Source of the DNA: Pseudomonadota bacterium
GTDB lineage: Bacteria; Pseudomonadota; Gammaproteobacteria; Burkholderiales; Burkholderiaceae_C
DNA: 64,000 nt
Reading direction: 5' to 3'
Assembly (NCBI GenBank): GCA_018241405.1
Contig: JAFEDY010000019.1
Coordinates: forward strand, 1,709 to 65,708
The stretch's first letter is position 1, and each line of letters starts with the position of its first letter. The notes under the pieces are model-generated. The model saw only the letters and a program-made list of their open reading frames with translations, was not told the DNA's origin and searched no databases. This document shows positions 1 through 9,268 of the stretch, in pieces. Both the position numbers and the translations under genes were made by a program.

Positions 1-1974
1 GTGGACGAGGAGCGCTTCCCGCCTAAGCAGCTGGCCTACTTCATCGCCGGCTGCAAGGAAGAGGGCCTGCGCCCGCGCGACGTGCCCGCACATGACGCCG
101 ACACGCGCAGGAAGGTCGAGCTCTACCAGCTCTACGAGGAGCAATGCCAGCGCGAGGGCGTGGTGGACTTCGGCGAGCTGATGCTGCGCAGCTTCGAGCT
201 CTTGCGCGACAACGACCCCATACGCGTGCATTACCAGCGGCGTTTTGCCCACATGCTGGTGGACGAGTTCCAGGACACCAACAAGCTGCAGTACCAGTGG
301 CTCAAGCAGCTGGCGGGCGACGTGGTCGATGGCCGGCTGGTCACCCGGGGCAGCGTGATCGCCGTGGGCGACGACGACCAGAGCATCTACGCCTTTCGCG
401 GCGCGCGCGTGGGCAATATGCAGGACTTCGTGCGCGAGTTCGCTGTAGAGCGGCAGATCAAGCTGGAGCAGAACTACCGCAGCTACAGCAACATCCTCGA
501 TTCGGCCAACGCGCTGATCGCGCACAACAGCCGGCGCCTTGGCAAGAACCTGCGCACCACGCAGGGCCCGGGCGAGCCGGTGCGCGTCTACGAGGCGGCG
601 AGCGACCTGGCCGAGGCGCAGTGGATGGTCGATGAGATCAAACAGCTGGTGCGTGACGGCGCCATGGCGCGCAGCGAGATCGCCGTGCTCTACCGCAGCA
701 ACGCGCAAAGCCGGGTCATCGAATCCGCGCTGTTCAACGCCGCCGTGCCCTACCGCGTGTACGGCGGCCTGCGCTTCTTCGAGCGCGCCGAGATCAAGCA
801 TGCGCTGGCCTACCTGCGCCTGCTGGAGAACGCACATGACGACACCAGCTTCATGCGCGTGGTCAACTTTCCGCCGCGCGGCATAGGCGCGCGCACGCTG
901 GAGCAGCTGCAGGACGCGGCGCGGGCCGCAGGCTGCTCGCTGCATGACGCCGTGAGCAGCGTACCCGGCAAGGCCGGCGCTAACCTGGGCGGCTTCGTGG
1001 CCATGATCGACGTGCTGCGCGAGCAGACCCAGGGCCAGAACCTGCGCACCATCATCGGCCAGATGCTGCAGGCCAGCGGCCTGCTGGAGCATTACCGCAA
1101 CGAGAAGGAGGGCGCGGACCGGCTGGAGAACCTCGACGAGCTCATCAGCGCGGCCGAGAGCTTCGTCACGCAGGAGGGCTTCGGCAAGGATGCCGTGGCC
1201 CTGCCGATCGACGAGACCGGTGCGCCGCTGACGCAAGGCCCGGCCAGCCAGGGGCTGGACCCGAACCAGCCGCTCTTGCAGCAGCCCATGGTGGACGTGG
1301 ACACGGGCGAGACCCTGTCGCCGCTGGCCGCCTTTCTGACGCACGCCGCGCTGGAGGCCGGCGACAACCAGGCCCAGGCCGGCCAGGACGCCGTGCAGCT
1401 GATGACCGTGCACGCCAGCAAGGGCCTGGAGTTCGACGGCGTGTTCATCGGCGGGATGGAGGAGGGCCTGTTCCCGCACGAGAACGCCATGAGCGACCAG
1501 GGCGGCCTGGAGGAAGAGCGCCGCCTGATGTACGTGGCCATCACCCGCGCGCGCCAGCGCCTGTACCTGAGCCACGCCCAGACGCGGATGCTGCACGGCC
1601 AGACGCGCTACAACGTCAAGAGCCGCTTCTTCGACGAGCTGCCCGAGGCCGCGCTCAAGTGGCTCACGCCCCGGCAGCAGGGCTTTGGCTCTTATGCTCC
1701 TGATTCGAGAGCTTCCAGCGCTTATGGGACGGGCGCTAGAGGCCAGTTTGGCTTCAAGACAGAGAGTTTCGCCAGCCCGCCCGTGCCGCCGCGCAAGGAG
1801 GCGCCTGGCCACGGCCTGCGCGTGGGCCTGGCGGTGTTCCACACCAAGTTCGGCGAGGGCAAGGTGCTGGCCATCGAGGGCGCGGGCGACGACGCGCGCG
1901 CCCAGGTCCACTTCCCGCGCCATGGCACGAAGTGGCTGGCGCTGGCCGTGGCCAAGCTCACGCCGGTCGAGTAG
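1..1974 (+). CDS. uvrD: UvrD/PcrA-type DNA helicase, 3' part of gene
   Basis: Carboxy-terminal 657 residues of a superfamily 1A 3'-5' DNA helicase. The window opens inside the gene: the Walker A segment and roughly 130 residues are missing, so the GTG at position 1 is only an in-frame codon. Visible motifs in order are DEFQDT (88-93, motif II), VGDDDQSIYAFRGA (III), QNYRS (IV), VQLMTVHASKGLEFD (V) and RRLMYVAITRAR (VI). The last 55 residues look like the small Tudor-like tail of UvrD/PcrA. The family unwinds DNA in excision and mismatch repair. A dispersed repeat lies in frame at about residues 563-586, in the linker before the tail. Rep is the alternative, less likely given the tail. Confidence 0.93.
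   Translation: MDEERFPPKQLAYFIAGCKEEGLRPRDVPAHDADTRRKVELYQLYEEQCQREGVVDFGELMLRSFELLRDNDPIRVHYQRRFAHMLVDEFQDTNKLQYQWLKQLAGDVVDGRLVTRGSVIAVGDDDQSIYAFRGARVGNMQDFVREFAVERQIKLEQNYRSYSNILDSANALIAHNSRRLGKNLRTTQGPGEPVRVYEAASDLAEAQWMVDEIKQLVRDGAMARSEIAVLYRSNAQSRVIESALFNAAVPYRVYGGLRFFERAEIKHALAYLRLLENAHDDTSFMRVVNFPPRGIGARTLEQLQDAARAAGCSLHDAVSSVPGKAGANLGGFVAMIDVLREQTQGQNLRTIIGQMLQASGLLEHYRNEKEGADRLENLDELISAAESFVTQEGFGKDAVALPIDETGAPLTQGPASQGLDPNQPLLQQPMVDVDTGETLSPLAAFLTHAALEAGDNQAQAGQDAVQLMTVHASKGLEFDGVFIGGMEEGLFPHENAMSDQGGLEEERRLMYVAITRARQRLYLSHAQTRMLHGQTRYNVKSRFFDELPEAALKWLTPRQQGFGSYAPDSRASSAYGTGARGQFGFKTESFASPPVPPRKEAPGHGLRVGLAVFHTKFGEGKVLAIEGAGDDARAQVHFPRHGTKWLALAVAKLTPVE
1689..1757 (+). repeat. Dispersed Comamonadaceae-type repeat, copy 1 (inside uvrD)
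   Basis: Seen directly: GAGAGCTTCCAGCGCTTATG followed by GGACGGGCGCTAGAGGCC, matching the repeat at 48291-48357. It is read through in frame as a Ser/Ala/Gly-rich linker. That the element was inserted here, and not converged on, is inferred from its similarity to the intergenic copies. Confidence 0.6.
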
Positions 1975-2100
1975 CCGGATGGGGTCTTTTGGGGCGATGG
2001 CACAATCGTTCCACCCGGTGCAAGTCGCCGCAGAATTCAATAGGTTGCTATCGCTTTTACGATTTTGGCGCGCTGTTCCTCCCCTTCTGGCAAGGCACTG

Positions 2101-3699
2101 ATGGCTGAACTGCAGCGTTGCGCGCATGCGCTGTTGCGGCAGGGGGTGTTGTGCGATCCGGGCCGGCTGTGGCGCGCACTGTGCGTGGCCTGGTGTGCCT
2201 GGTGCCTGGCGCCTCTGGCCCTGGCCCTGGGATGCGAGGGCGAGCGGCATATCCACCTGACCCGCCCCGTCGAGGTCAGCGCCCAGGACCTGGCGGAGTT
2301 TCGCGCCATGACGCCGCTGCGCGTGCTGTCGGTGGATGCGCCGCCGATGGCCCGCTATGACGGAGACCGCGACATCTATGCGGGCGTCGGCATTGATGTG
2401 TGGTGCTTCATCGCCGGCAGGCTGGGCTTGCGCTACGAGGTCGTTCCGGGCCGGGACCTGACCGTAGCCCAGAAGATCCTGCAGGTGCAGGAGGGCCAGG
2501 CCGACGTTTTCATGCCGCTGAGTCTGCAGAGCGAGCGCGCCCAGCGTGGCCTGTTCACGCAGCCCTTCTACGAGAGCTATTACGCCGTCATCGCGCGCAA
2601 GGGCTGGCGCCAGCCGGTACGCGGCCTGGCGGACCTGGCGCAGTACCGCGTCGGTGTGGTGCGCGGCGTGTCTTTGGAGCCTCTGCTCAAGGAGGTCGTT
2701 CCCGCGCACCAGCTCGTCAGCTTCGACCAGAAAGGCAGCGAAGGCCTGTTCCTGGCCCTGCGCGACGGCAGCATCGACCTGGCCGTGTTCAACAAGAGCA
2801 TCTTTGCCGAGAAGCGCTACGAGCACGAATACTTCGACCTGGAGGACATCCTCACGCTGTACGGCAGCCCGCGCGGCTACCGCTTCTATTTCAGCCCCTC
2901 GCCGCAGCATGAGCGCGTGGTGGCGGCGTTCGACCGCTACCTGGCCGCCATGGACATCGCCGAGTCCGTGGCCGCGCACGAGTATGGCGAACGCCAGTTC
3001 CTGGAGCGCTACGTGGCGCAGCGCGGACAGCGCATCTTCCTGCAGGTGGCAAGTGTGGCGGCCGTGGTGGTGGCGCTGGTGCTCTACCTGGCCTTGCGCA
3101 GGTACCGCAAGCTCGTACGCCTGCTGGAGGGCAGCAACCGCCAGATCCGCCAGCAGCAGCAGGCCTTGCAGGCCGCCAACCAGGAGCTGGAGCGGCAGAG
3201 CCACACCGACGGCCTGACCGGCCTGGCCAACCGCCGCGAGCTGGACCAGGCGCTGCGCCGCGAGCATGCGCGCCAGCAGCGCACGGGTGCGCCGCTGAGC
3301 CTGCTGATGGTGGACGTGGACCACTTCAAGTGCGTCAACGACCATTACGGACACGCCATGGGCGACGACTACCTGCGCGCCATCGCCCGGGTGCTCAGGA
3401 CCACGGTGGCGCGGCCCACCGACCTGGTGGCGCGCTACGGCGGCGAGGAGTTTGTCTGCCTGCTGCCCGACACGGCGGCCGCGGACGCCTTCACGGTGGC
3501 CGAGCGCATACGCCAGGCCGTGGCCGACCTGGCCCTGCCCAACGTGCTGGCCGCCGTCCCGCATCTGACGCTGAGCATAGGCATTGCCACTACCGCGGGC
3601 ACCGACGCCAAGGCGCAGCAGCTGCTGGCCCAGGCCGACGCCCAGCTCTATGCGGCCAAGCATGCCGGGCGCGATCGGGTGCACGCCGTGGTGCTCTGA
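2101..3699 (+). CDS. Membrane diguanylate cyclase with periplasmic solute-binding sensor
   Basis: 532-residue predicted c-di-GMP synthase. An N-terminal hydrophobic signal (about 20-45) is followed by a periplasmic bacterial extracellular solute-binding family 3 domain (about 65-300), a membrane segment (about 310-335), a short coiled linker rich in Gln/Arg, and a GGDEF domain. The active-site loop is GGEEF at 447-451. RPTD at 438-441, five residues before it, fits the RxxD product-inhibition I-site, so the enzyme looks catalytically competent and feedback-inhibited. No EAL domain is present. The start at 2101 follows an AAGG stretch; an in-frame ATG at 2065 is possible. The sensor probably reads a small amino-acid-like ligand, but no transporter genes adjoin it. 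It converges on the next gene. Confidence 0.9.
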   Translation: MAELQRCAHALLRQGVLCDPGRLWRALCVAWCAWCLAPLALALGCEGERHIHLTRPVEVSAQDLAEFRAMTPLRVLSVDAPPMARYDGDRDIYAGVGIDVWCFIAGRLGLRYEVVPGRDLTVAQKILQVQEGQADVFMPLSLQSERAQRGLFTQPFYESYYAVIARKGWRQPVRGLADLAQYRVGVVRGVSLEPLLKEVVPAHQLVSFDQKGSEGLFLALRDGSIDLAVFNKSIFAEKRYEHEYFDLEDILTLYGSPRGYRFYFSPSPQHERVVAAFDRYLAAMDIAESVAAHEYGERQFLERYVAQRGQRIFLQVASVAAVVVALVLYLALRRYRKLVRLLEGSNRQIRQQQQALQAANQELERQSHTDGLTGLANRRELDQALRREHARQQRTGAPLSLLMVDVDHFKCVNDHYGHAMGDDYLRAIARVLRTTVARPTDLVARYGGEEFVCLLPDTAAADAFTVAERIRQAVADLALPNVLAAVPHLTLSIGIATTAGTDAKAQQLLAQADAQLYAAKHAGRDRVHAVVL

Positions 3700-3719
3700 A
3701 AACGCAGCCAACCAGCCGA

Positions 3720-4541
3720 TCAGCCGGCCATGGGGGCCTTTTTGTCGTCCTGCGCATCGGTCTGCTCCGGCGGCTCGAAGCTGTCGCGGAAGGTGAACAC
3801 CACCGAGGTCAGGAACATGGCGGCCAGCATCATGGCCGTGGCCACCATGATGCTGCCGGCCATGCCCGAACCCATGCCCACGGCGGCCAGCAGCGTGACC
3901 ACCAGGCTCATGGCCAGGCCTGCGCCCAGGAACACGCCCATCCACGCCAGCCCGTAGACGGTGAAGGCGCCAAAGTTGCGCCAGCAGGCCACGATGCTGA
4001 AGAACAGCGCCTTCACGGGCGGCACGTTGTGCCAGTGCACCAGGCCGGGCGCATGCCAGAACAGCAGCGACAGCGGCACGTACAGCAGCAGCGACAGCCA
4101 CATGGCGGCCTGGAAGTCGCCGGCCTCGGCCACCTCGCGCGTGAGCGGCTCACCGCCCAGGTACACGCGCGCGAACTGGCCGCCGTCGATGAGCGCCGAC
4201 AGGCCCATCACCGTCAGGAAGCCCAGCGCATAGAGCGCGCCCAGGGTCATCATGGCGCGTAGGCGCTGCCTGCCGGTGCGAAAGGCCACCAGCAGCAGGG
4301 CGGGGGTGGGCGTGCGGCCCTGGCTGGCCTCGGCCGCGGCCACCATCATGGCCAGCGTGGCCGAGGGCAGCAGCGAAAGCGCCACGGCCGGGCCCACCAG
4401 CGGCAGCATGGTGGCCAGCGACATGGCGGCCATGGTCATGAAGAACAGCGCCGCCAGGGCCATGGGCTGGCGCCAGAACACGGTGATGCCCTGGCGTACC
4501 CAGTCCAGGCCCGTGCGCGCGGGGACGATATGCAGTTTCAT
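3720..4541 (-). CDS. BPSS1780 family membrane protein
   Basis: 273-residue polytopic inner-membrane protein that I recognise as the BPSS1780 family, common in Betaproteobacteria and of unknown function. About six hydrophobic segments are visible (about 25-50, 50-75, 98-120, 148-165, 190-220, 225-250), with a cytosolic-looking Glu/Asp/Lys-rich tail. The N-terminus (MKLHIVPARTGLDWVRQG) is typical of the family. It is transcribed away from thrB but on the same strand, 40 nt downstream of thrB's stop, so the two may be cotranscribed. No catalytic motif was seen. Confidence 0.8.
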   Translation of the reverse strand: MKLHIVPARTGLDWVRQGITVFWRQPMALAALFFMTMAAMSLATMLPLVGPAVALSLLPSATLAMMVAAAEASQGRTPTPALLLVAFRTGRQRLRAMMTLGALYALGFLTVMGLSALIDGGQFARVYLGGEPLTREVAEAGDFQAAMWLSLLLYVPLSLLFWHAPGLVHWHNVPPVKALFFSIVACWRNFGAFTVYGLAWMGVFLGAGLAMSLVVTLLAAVGMGSGMAGSIMVATAMMLAAMFLTSVVFTFRDSFEPPEQTDAQDDKKAPMAG

Positions 4542-4581
4542 TGTGTGGCGACTGTACCCCAGCAGGTATCGGCCCCGAGGC

Positions 4582-5532
4582 TCAGGGATGCACCGGGTGC
4601 TGCACGCGCTCGCGCAACACGCGCTCGAAATGCGTGGGGTCGTGGGCTTTCAGCATGCTGGCCTCGCGCGGCAGGTAGAAGTCCCACAGGCGCGAGATCC
4701 AGAAGCGCAGCGCGCCGGCGCGCAGCATGGCCGGCAGCAGCTCGCGCTCGGCACCGGTGAGCGGGCGCACGGCCTGGTAGGCGGCCAGCAGGGCGGCGGC
4801 GCGCGCCGCGTCGTGGCGGCCCGTGGGCAGATCGATGCACCAGTCGTTCAGGCACACGGCCAGGTCGAAGAGGAAGGTATCGACGCCGGCAAAGTAGAAG
4901 TCGAAGCAGCCCGTGAGCTCATCGCCCTCGAACATCACGTTGTCGCGGAACAGGTCGGCATGGATGGGGCCGCGCGGCAGCGCCGCGTAGGCACTGCCCG
5001 CCGCCACATGGTTCTGGTAGGCCAGCTCGGACGTGAGCAGCGCCGCCTGCTCGGCGCCCACATGCGGCAGCACCACGGGCACCGTCTCGTTCCACCAGGG
5101 CAGGCCGCGCAGGTTGGGCTGCTGGCGTTCGTAGTCGCGCCCGGCCAGGTGCATGCGCGCCAGCATGGCGCCCACGGCCGTGCAATGCGCCGCCTGCGGC
5201 GCCAGCTGGCTCTTGCCGCGCAGCTTGGTGGCCAGGGCCGCGGGCTTGCCGGCCACCTGGTGCAGGATCTCGCCATGCGCGTCGGCCTGCGGGTCGGGCA
5301 CGGGGATGCCGGCGTGCGCCAGGTGGTGCATCAGGTGCAGGTAGAAGGGCAGCTGCTCGGCAGTGAGGCGCTCGAACAGCGTCAGCACGTACTCGCCTTG
5401 GTCGCTGGTCAGGAAGTAGTTGGTGTTTTCAATGCCGCCCTCGATGCCGCGCAGCGCGATCAGCTGGCCCAATTGCAGGCGGCGCAGCAACTCGTGCGCC
5501 TCTTTGTCAGAGACTTCGGTGAAAACGGCCAT
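4582..5532 (-). CDS. thrB: Homoserine kinase, APH-fold type
   Basis: 316-residue homoserine kinase of the aminoglycoside-phosphotransferase-like (ThrB2) family, phosphorylating L-homoserine in threonine synthesis in the cytosol. Family signatures seen are the N-terminal [12 protein letters not shown], the nucleotide-binding region [13 protein letters not shown] (about 30-42), the Brenner-type catalytic loop IHADLFRDN (about 195-203; His-x-Asp...Asn) and the metal-binding FDFYFAG. Length matches Betaproteobacterial homologues. No other threonine gene adjoins it. It is followed by the BPSS1780 gene and preceded by a small exported DUF2782 protein on the same strand. Confidence 0.93.
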   Translation of the reverse strand: MAVFTEVSDKEAHELLRRLQLGQLIALRGIEGGIENTNYFLTSDQGEYVLTLFERLTAEQLPFYLHLMHHLAHAGIPVPDPQADAHGEILHQVAGKPAALATKLRGKSQLAPQAAHCTAVGAMLARMHLAGRDYERQQPNLRGLPWWNETVPVVLPHVGAEQAALLTSELAYQNHVAAGSAYAALPRGPIHADLFRDNVMFEGDELTGCFDFYFAGVDTFLFDLAVCLNDWCIDLPTGRHDAARAAALLAAYQAVRPLTGAERELLPAMLRAGALRFWISRLWDFYLPREASMLKAHDPTHFERVLRERVQHPVHP

Positions 5533-5598
5533 GGTGCGATGCCGGCGGACAGGCTCGGCTGGTGAAAACGGGGGCGCGAGAAGGAGAGGGTGGCCGCG

Positions 5599-5937
5599 TC
5601 AGAACTTCTTGATGTCCCAGACGCGCGGGCCGTTGGTGTTGTCGTTGCCGTCGGCGCGGCCCTGGTTGGGCGCGGGCAGAACCTGGTAGGCGGGCATGTC
5701 GCCCACCTTGGGCTGCACGGTAATGCTTTGCGTGCGGCCGCCCTTGCGCAGCTCGTCCACGCGGCTGCCGCCATCTTCCACGCGGATTTGCTCCACGCGC
5801 TGCTCGATGGGCTTCTTCTCCTGCGTGCCGGAGGGCGCAGGCTGGGATGGCGCCCCGCTCGGAGGGGGCGTGGAATTCTGGGCCGCGGCGGTGCCGGCGG
5901 CCAGGCAGAGGGTCAAAAACAGGAAGGCGGCGCGCAT
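5599..5937 (-). CDS. Small exported DUF2782-like protein
   Basis: 112-residue protein with a clear signal peptide (MRAAFLFLTLCLAAGTAAAQ) and then a Pro/Ser-rich linker. The conserved core, about residues 45-112, contains IEQRVEQIRVEDGG and RTQSITVQPK, which resembles DUF2782. It should be periplasmic. Function is unknown. The start was chosen at the methionine that begins the signal peptide; a longer frame upstream adds nine residues with no support. In Proteobacteria this family commonly lies between polA and thrB, and it does so here. Confidence 0.75.
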   Translation of the reverse strand: MRAAFLFLTLCLAAGTAAAQNSTPPPSGAPSQPAPSGTQEKKPIEQRVEQIRVEDGGSRVDELRKGGRTQSITVQPKVGDMPAYQVLPAPNQGRADGNDNTNGPRVWDIKKF

Positions 5938-5970
5938 GCCTGGAATTGTAGGCGCAGTCGCCACCCCTGT

Positions 5971-6390
5971 TCAGCGCTGCGGCGGGCAGCTGCCGGCCGT
6001 GCAGGCCACGGTGTAGTGCGCGATGAAGCTGCGGAAGTTCTTGCCGAGCTTGCCCATTTCGGCGCAGACCTCGCCGCGCGCGTCGAAGGCATAGCCCTGG
6101 GTGCCCGCGGCGTTGAGCAGCTCCACGCGGCTCAGGCCCATGGCGGCAAACTGCGCGGGCTCAAACCACTGCTTGGCGCAGATGTTGTGAAAGATGAAGC
6201 CGGCGTACACCGCCTCGCTGAGCTCGGGCTTTTTCACCCTGGCGCGCAGCACGCCGGCGTCAAACTGCGCCTCGCTGACGCCACCGGCCTTGATGGACTT
6301 TTGCAGCAGGGGCGGCACGGTCTTGAATTCGGTGTCGGCCAGCGCCAGCGAGGCGGCGGCGAACAACAGGATCGCGAGGATGGATTTCAT
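5971..6390 (-). CDS. Small exported hypothetical protein
   Basis: 139-residue protein with an N-terminal signal peptide (MKSILAILLFAAASLALA, cleavage after ADT or nearby) and four cysteines in the mature part (FHNICAKQW, GEVCAEMG, VACTAGSCPP), compatible with periplasmic disulfides. I do not recognise a named family. It is divergent from polA, whose start lies 95 nt away, so that interval must carry both promoters. The start was chosen at the signal-peptide methionine; a 28-residue upstream extension is basic and unlikely to be translated. Confidence 0.7.
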   Translation of the reverse strand: MKSILAILLFAAASLALADTEFKTVPPLLQKSIKAGGVSEAQFDAGVLRARVKKPELSEAVYAGFIFHNICAKQWFEPAQFAAMGLSRVELLNAAGTQGYAFDARGEVCAEMGKLGKNFRSFIAHYTVACTAGSCPPQR

Positions 6391-6485
6391 GGCGGCAGAG
6401 GTGTCAGGGGGAAGGGGCGGCGCGGCGCCAACGACGCGATTGTGCCGTCTGGCGCCACGCCGCTTCGGTTGCACAATCGCCCCCC

Positions 6486-9245
6486 ATGAGCGATACCAAA
6501 ACCCTGGTGCTGGTCGATGGGTCCAGCTACCTCTACCGCGCCTTCCATGCCATGCCCGACCTGCGCGCCGTGCCGGGCGACCCCACCAGCGCGGCCACGG
6601 GGGCCATACGCGGCATGATCAACATGCTGCAGGCGCTGAAAAAAGAGGTACCTGCCGACTACGCGGTCTGCGTCTTCGATGCGCCGGGCCCCACCTTCCG
6701 CGACGACATCTACGCCGAATACAAGGCCAACCGCTCGCCCATGCCCGACGACCTGCGCGCGCAGATCGCGCCCATCCACGAGGTGGTGCGCCTGCTGGGC
6801 TGGCCGGTGCTGGCCATTCCCGGCGTGGAGGCCGACGACGTCATTGGCACCCTGGCCAAGACGGCGGCCAATCAAGGCATCAAGGTGGTGGTGTCGAGCG
6901 GCGACAAGGACCTGAGCCAGCTGGTGGACGAGCACATCACCATCATTGACACCATGAACGGCAAGCGCCGCGATGTGGCCGGCGTGACGGCCGAGTTCGG
7001 CGTGCCGCCCGCACTGATGGTGGACTACCAGACCCTGGTGGGCGACGCCGTGGACAACGTGCCCGGCGTGCCCAAGGTAGGCCCCAAGACCGCCGCCAAG
7101 TGGCTCATGGAATATGGCTCACTCGACGCACTCGTGGCCCAGGCCGGCACCATCAAGGGCGTGGCCGGCGAGAACCTGCGCGGCGCGCTCGGCTGGCTGC
7201 CCACGGCGCGCAGTCTCGTCACCATCAAGACCGATTGCGACCTGGGCGAGCATGTGGTCGGCCTGCCTGCTATGGATGCGATAGCTGTTAGTGCTGAACA
7301 GACGGGCGCTTTGGCCGATTTTTATCAAAAGTACGGTTTCAAGAGCCTGGCCCGCGCGCTCCAGCCCGAAGCGACACCCGCCAGCGGTGACCTGTTCGCC
7401 CAGCCCGATGCCAGCACCGTCGCCACCGCCGCCCAGCAGCGCGACGTGGCCTACGACATCATCCTGACCTGGGAGCAGCTCGACGACTGGCTGGCACGGC
7501 TGAAGGCCGCGCCGCTCGCGGCCGTGGACACCGAAACCACGTCGCTGGATGAGTTGCGCGCCGAGATCGTCGGCATCTCCTTCAGCGTGGAGCCTGGAGC
7601 AGCGGCCTACATACCGCTAGCGCACAATGGCCCCGACGCGCCCCAGCAGCTGCCCCTCGATCAGGTGCTGGCGCGCCTCAGGCCCTGGCTGGAAGACCCC
7701 GCGCAGCCGAAGCTGGGCCAGCACATCAAGTACGACCGCCATGTGTTTGCCAACCACGGCGTTGATGTGCGCGGCTACGCCCACGACACCATGCTGCAAA
7801 GCTACGTGCTGGAGGTGCACAAGCCCCACGGCCTTTCGAGTCTTGCCGAGCGCCACACGGGCCGCACCGGCATCAGCTACGAAGACCTGTGCGGCAAGGG
7901 CGCCAAGCAGATACCGTTCTCGCAGGTGCCGGTGGACAAGGCCGCGGCCTATTCCTGCGAGGACTCTGACCAGACCCTTCATGTACACCGCGTGCTCTGG
8001 CCGCAGCTGGAGGCCGACGAGAAGCTGTGCGCCATCTACGCGCTGGAGATCGCCTGCAGCGAGACGCTGTTCCGCATCGAGAGGAACGGCGTGCTCATAG
8101 ACGCGGGCCAGCTTGCGGGCCAGAGCCACGCGCTAGGCCAGCGCATCCTGCGGCTGGAGCAAGAGGCGTATGACATCGCCGGCCAGCCCTTCAACCTCGG
8201 CAGTCCGAAGCAGCTGGGCGAAATCTTCTTCGACAAACTCGGCATGCCCGTCGTCAAGAAGACCGCCACCGGCGCCCGCAGCACCGACGAGGAGGTGCTG
8301 GAAAAACTGGCCGAGGACTACCCGCTACCCGCCAAGCTGCTGGAGCACCGCAGCCTGTCCAAGCTCAAGGGCACCTATACGGACAAGCTCAGCGCATTGG
8401 CCGACCCGCGCACCGGCCGCGTGCACACGCACTACGCCCAGGCCGTGGCCGTCACCGGGCGGCTGTCCAGCAACGACCCCAACCTGCAGAACATCCCCAT
8501 CCGCACGCCCGAAGGCCGGCGCGTGCGCGAGGCCTTCGTCGCCCCGCCGGGCCGCGTCATCGCCAGCTGCGACTACAGCCAGATCGAACTGCGCATCATG
8601 GCCCACATCAGCGGCGACGCGGCGCTGCTGGGTGCCTTCCACGAAGGCCTGGACGTGCACCGTGCCACGGCCGCCGAGGTCTTTGGCGTGACCGTGGAGC
8701 AGGTGACGAGCGAGCAGCGCCGCTACGCCAAGACCATCAACTTCGGCCTGATCTACGGCATGAGCAGCTACGGCCTGGCCAAAAGCCTGGGCATAGACAA
8801 CCAGGCTGCCAAGAACTACATCGACCGCTACTTCCAGCGCTACCCCGGCGTGTGGCAGTACATGCAGGACACCAAGGCCCAGGCCAAGGCGCGCGGCTAT
8901 GTCGAGACCGTGTTTGGCCGCCGCCTGTACCTGCCCGAGATCAACTCGCCCAACGGCCCGCGCCGCGCCGGCGCCGAGCGCGCCGCCATCAACGCCCCCA
9001 TGCAGGGCACGGCCGCCGACCTGATCAAGAAGGCCATGGTCGCCGTGCAGGCCGAGCTGGACGCGCACAAGCCCGAGGTGCTGATGATCATGCAGGTGCA
9101 CGACGAACTGGTGTTCGAGCTGCCCGAGTCGCAGGTGGACTGGCTGCGCCTTGAGGTGCCGCGCCTGATGGCTGGCGTGGCAGATCTGAAAGTGCCGCTG
9201 CTGGCCGAGGTGGGCGTGGGCCCGAACTGGGAGCAGGCGCATTGA
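6486..9245 (+). CDS. polA: DNA polymerase I
   Basis: 919-residue family A polymerase with all three domains. The 5' nuclease (1 to about 290) starts LVLVDGSSYLYRAFHAMP. The 3'-5' exonuclease (about 320-510) retains DTETT, KYDRH and YSCEDSD, so proofreading looks intact. The polymerase (about 520-919) shows motif A DYSQIELRIM, motif B KTINFGLIYG and motif C MQVHDELVFE. It fills gaps in repair and removes Okazaki primers. A dispersed repeat is read in frame at about residues 261-283, near the end of the 5' nuclease domain. The stop overlaps the start region of azlC. Confidence 0.98.
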   Translation: MSDTKTLVLVDGSSYLYRAFHAMPDLRAVPGDPTSAATGAIRGMINMLQALKKEVPADYAVCVFDAPGPTFRDDIYAEYKANRSPMPDDLRAQIAPIHEVVRLLGWPVLAIPGVEADDVIGTLAKTAANQGIKVVVSSGDKDLSQLVDEHITIIDTMNGKRRDVAGVTAEFGVPPALMVDYQTLVGDAVDNVPGVPKVGPKTAAKWLMEYGSLDALVAQAGTIKGVAGENLRGALGWLPTARSLVTIKTDCDLGEHVVGLPAMDAIAVSAEQTGALADFYQKYGFKSLARALQPEATPASGDLFAQPDASTVATAAQQRDVAYDIILTWEQLDDWLARLKAAPLAAVDTETTSLDELRAEIVGISFSVEPGAAAYIPLAHNGPDAPQQLPLDQVLARLRPWLEDPAQPKLGQHIKYDRHVFANHGVDVRGYAHDTMLQSYVLEVHKPHGLSSLAERHTGRTGISYEDLCGKGAKQIPFSQVPVDKAAAYSCEDSDQTLHVHRVLWPQLEADEKLCAIYALEIACSETLFRIERNGVLIDAGQLAGQSHALGQRILRLEQEAYDIAGQPFNLGSPKQLGEIFFDKLGMPVVKKTATGARSTDEEVLEKLAEDYPLPAKLLEHRSLSKLKGTYTDKLSALADPRTGRVHTHYAQAVAVTGRLSSNDPNLQNIPIRTPEGRRVREAFVAPPGRVIASCDYSQIELRIMAHISGDAALLGAFHEGLDVHRATAAEVFGVTVEQVTSEQRRYAKTINFGLIYGMSSYGLAKSLGIDNQAAKNYIDRYFQRYPGVWQYMQDTKAQAKARGYVETVFGRRLYLPEINSPNGPRRAGAERAAINAPMQGTAADLIKKAMVAVQAELDAHKPEVLMIMQVHDELVFELPESQVDWLRLEVPRLMAGVADLKVPLLAEVGVGPNWEQAH
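7269..7330 (+). repeat. Dispersed Comamonadaceae-type repeat, copy 2 (inside polA)
   Basis: The stretch contains GCGATAGCTGTTAGTGCTGA and, after it, GACGGGCGCTTTGGCC and a T/A-rich end, in the same order as the intergenic copies. It is diverged but read in frame through a variable loop of PolA. Confidence 0.5.
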
Positions 9246-9268
9246 CAGTGCCGAGCCGGAAAACCGCC

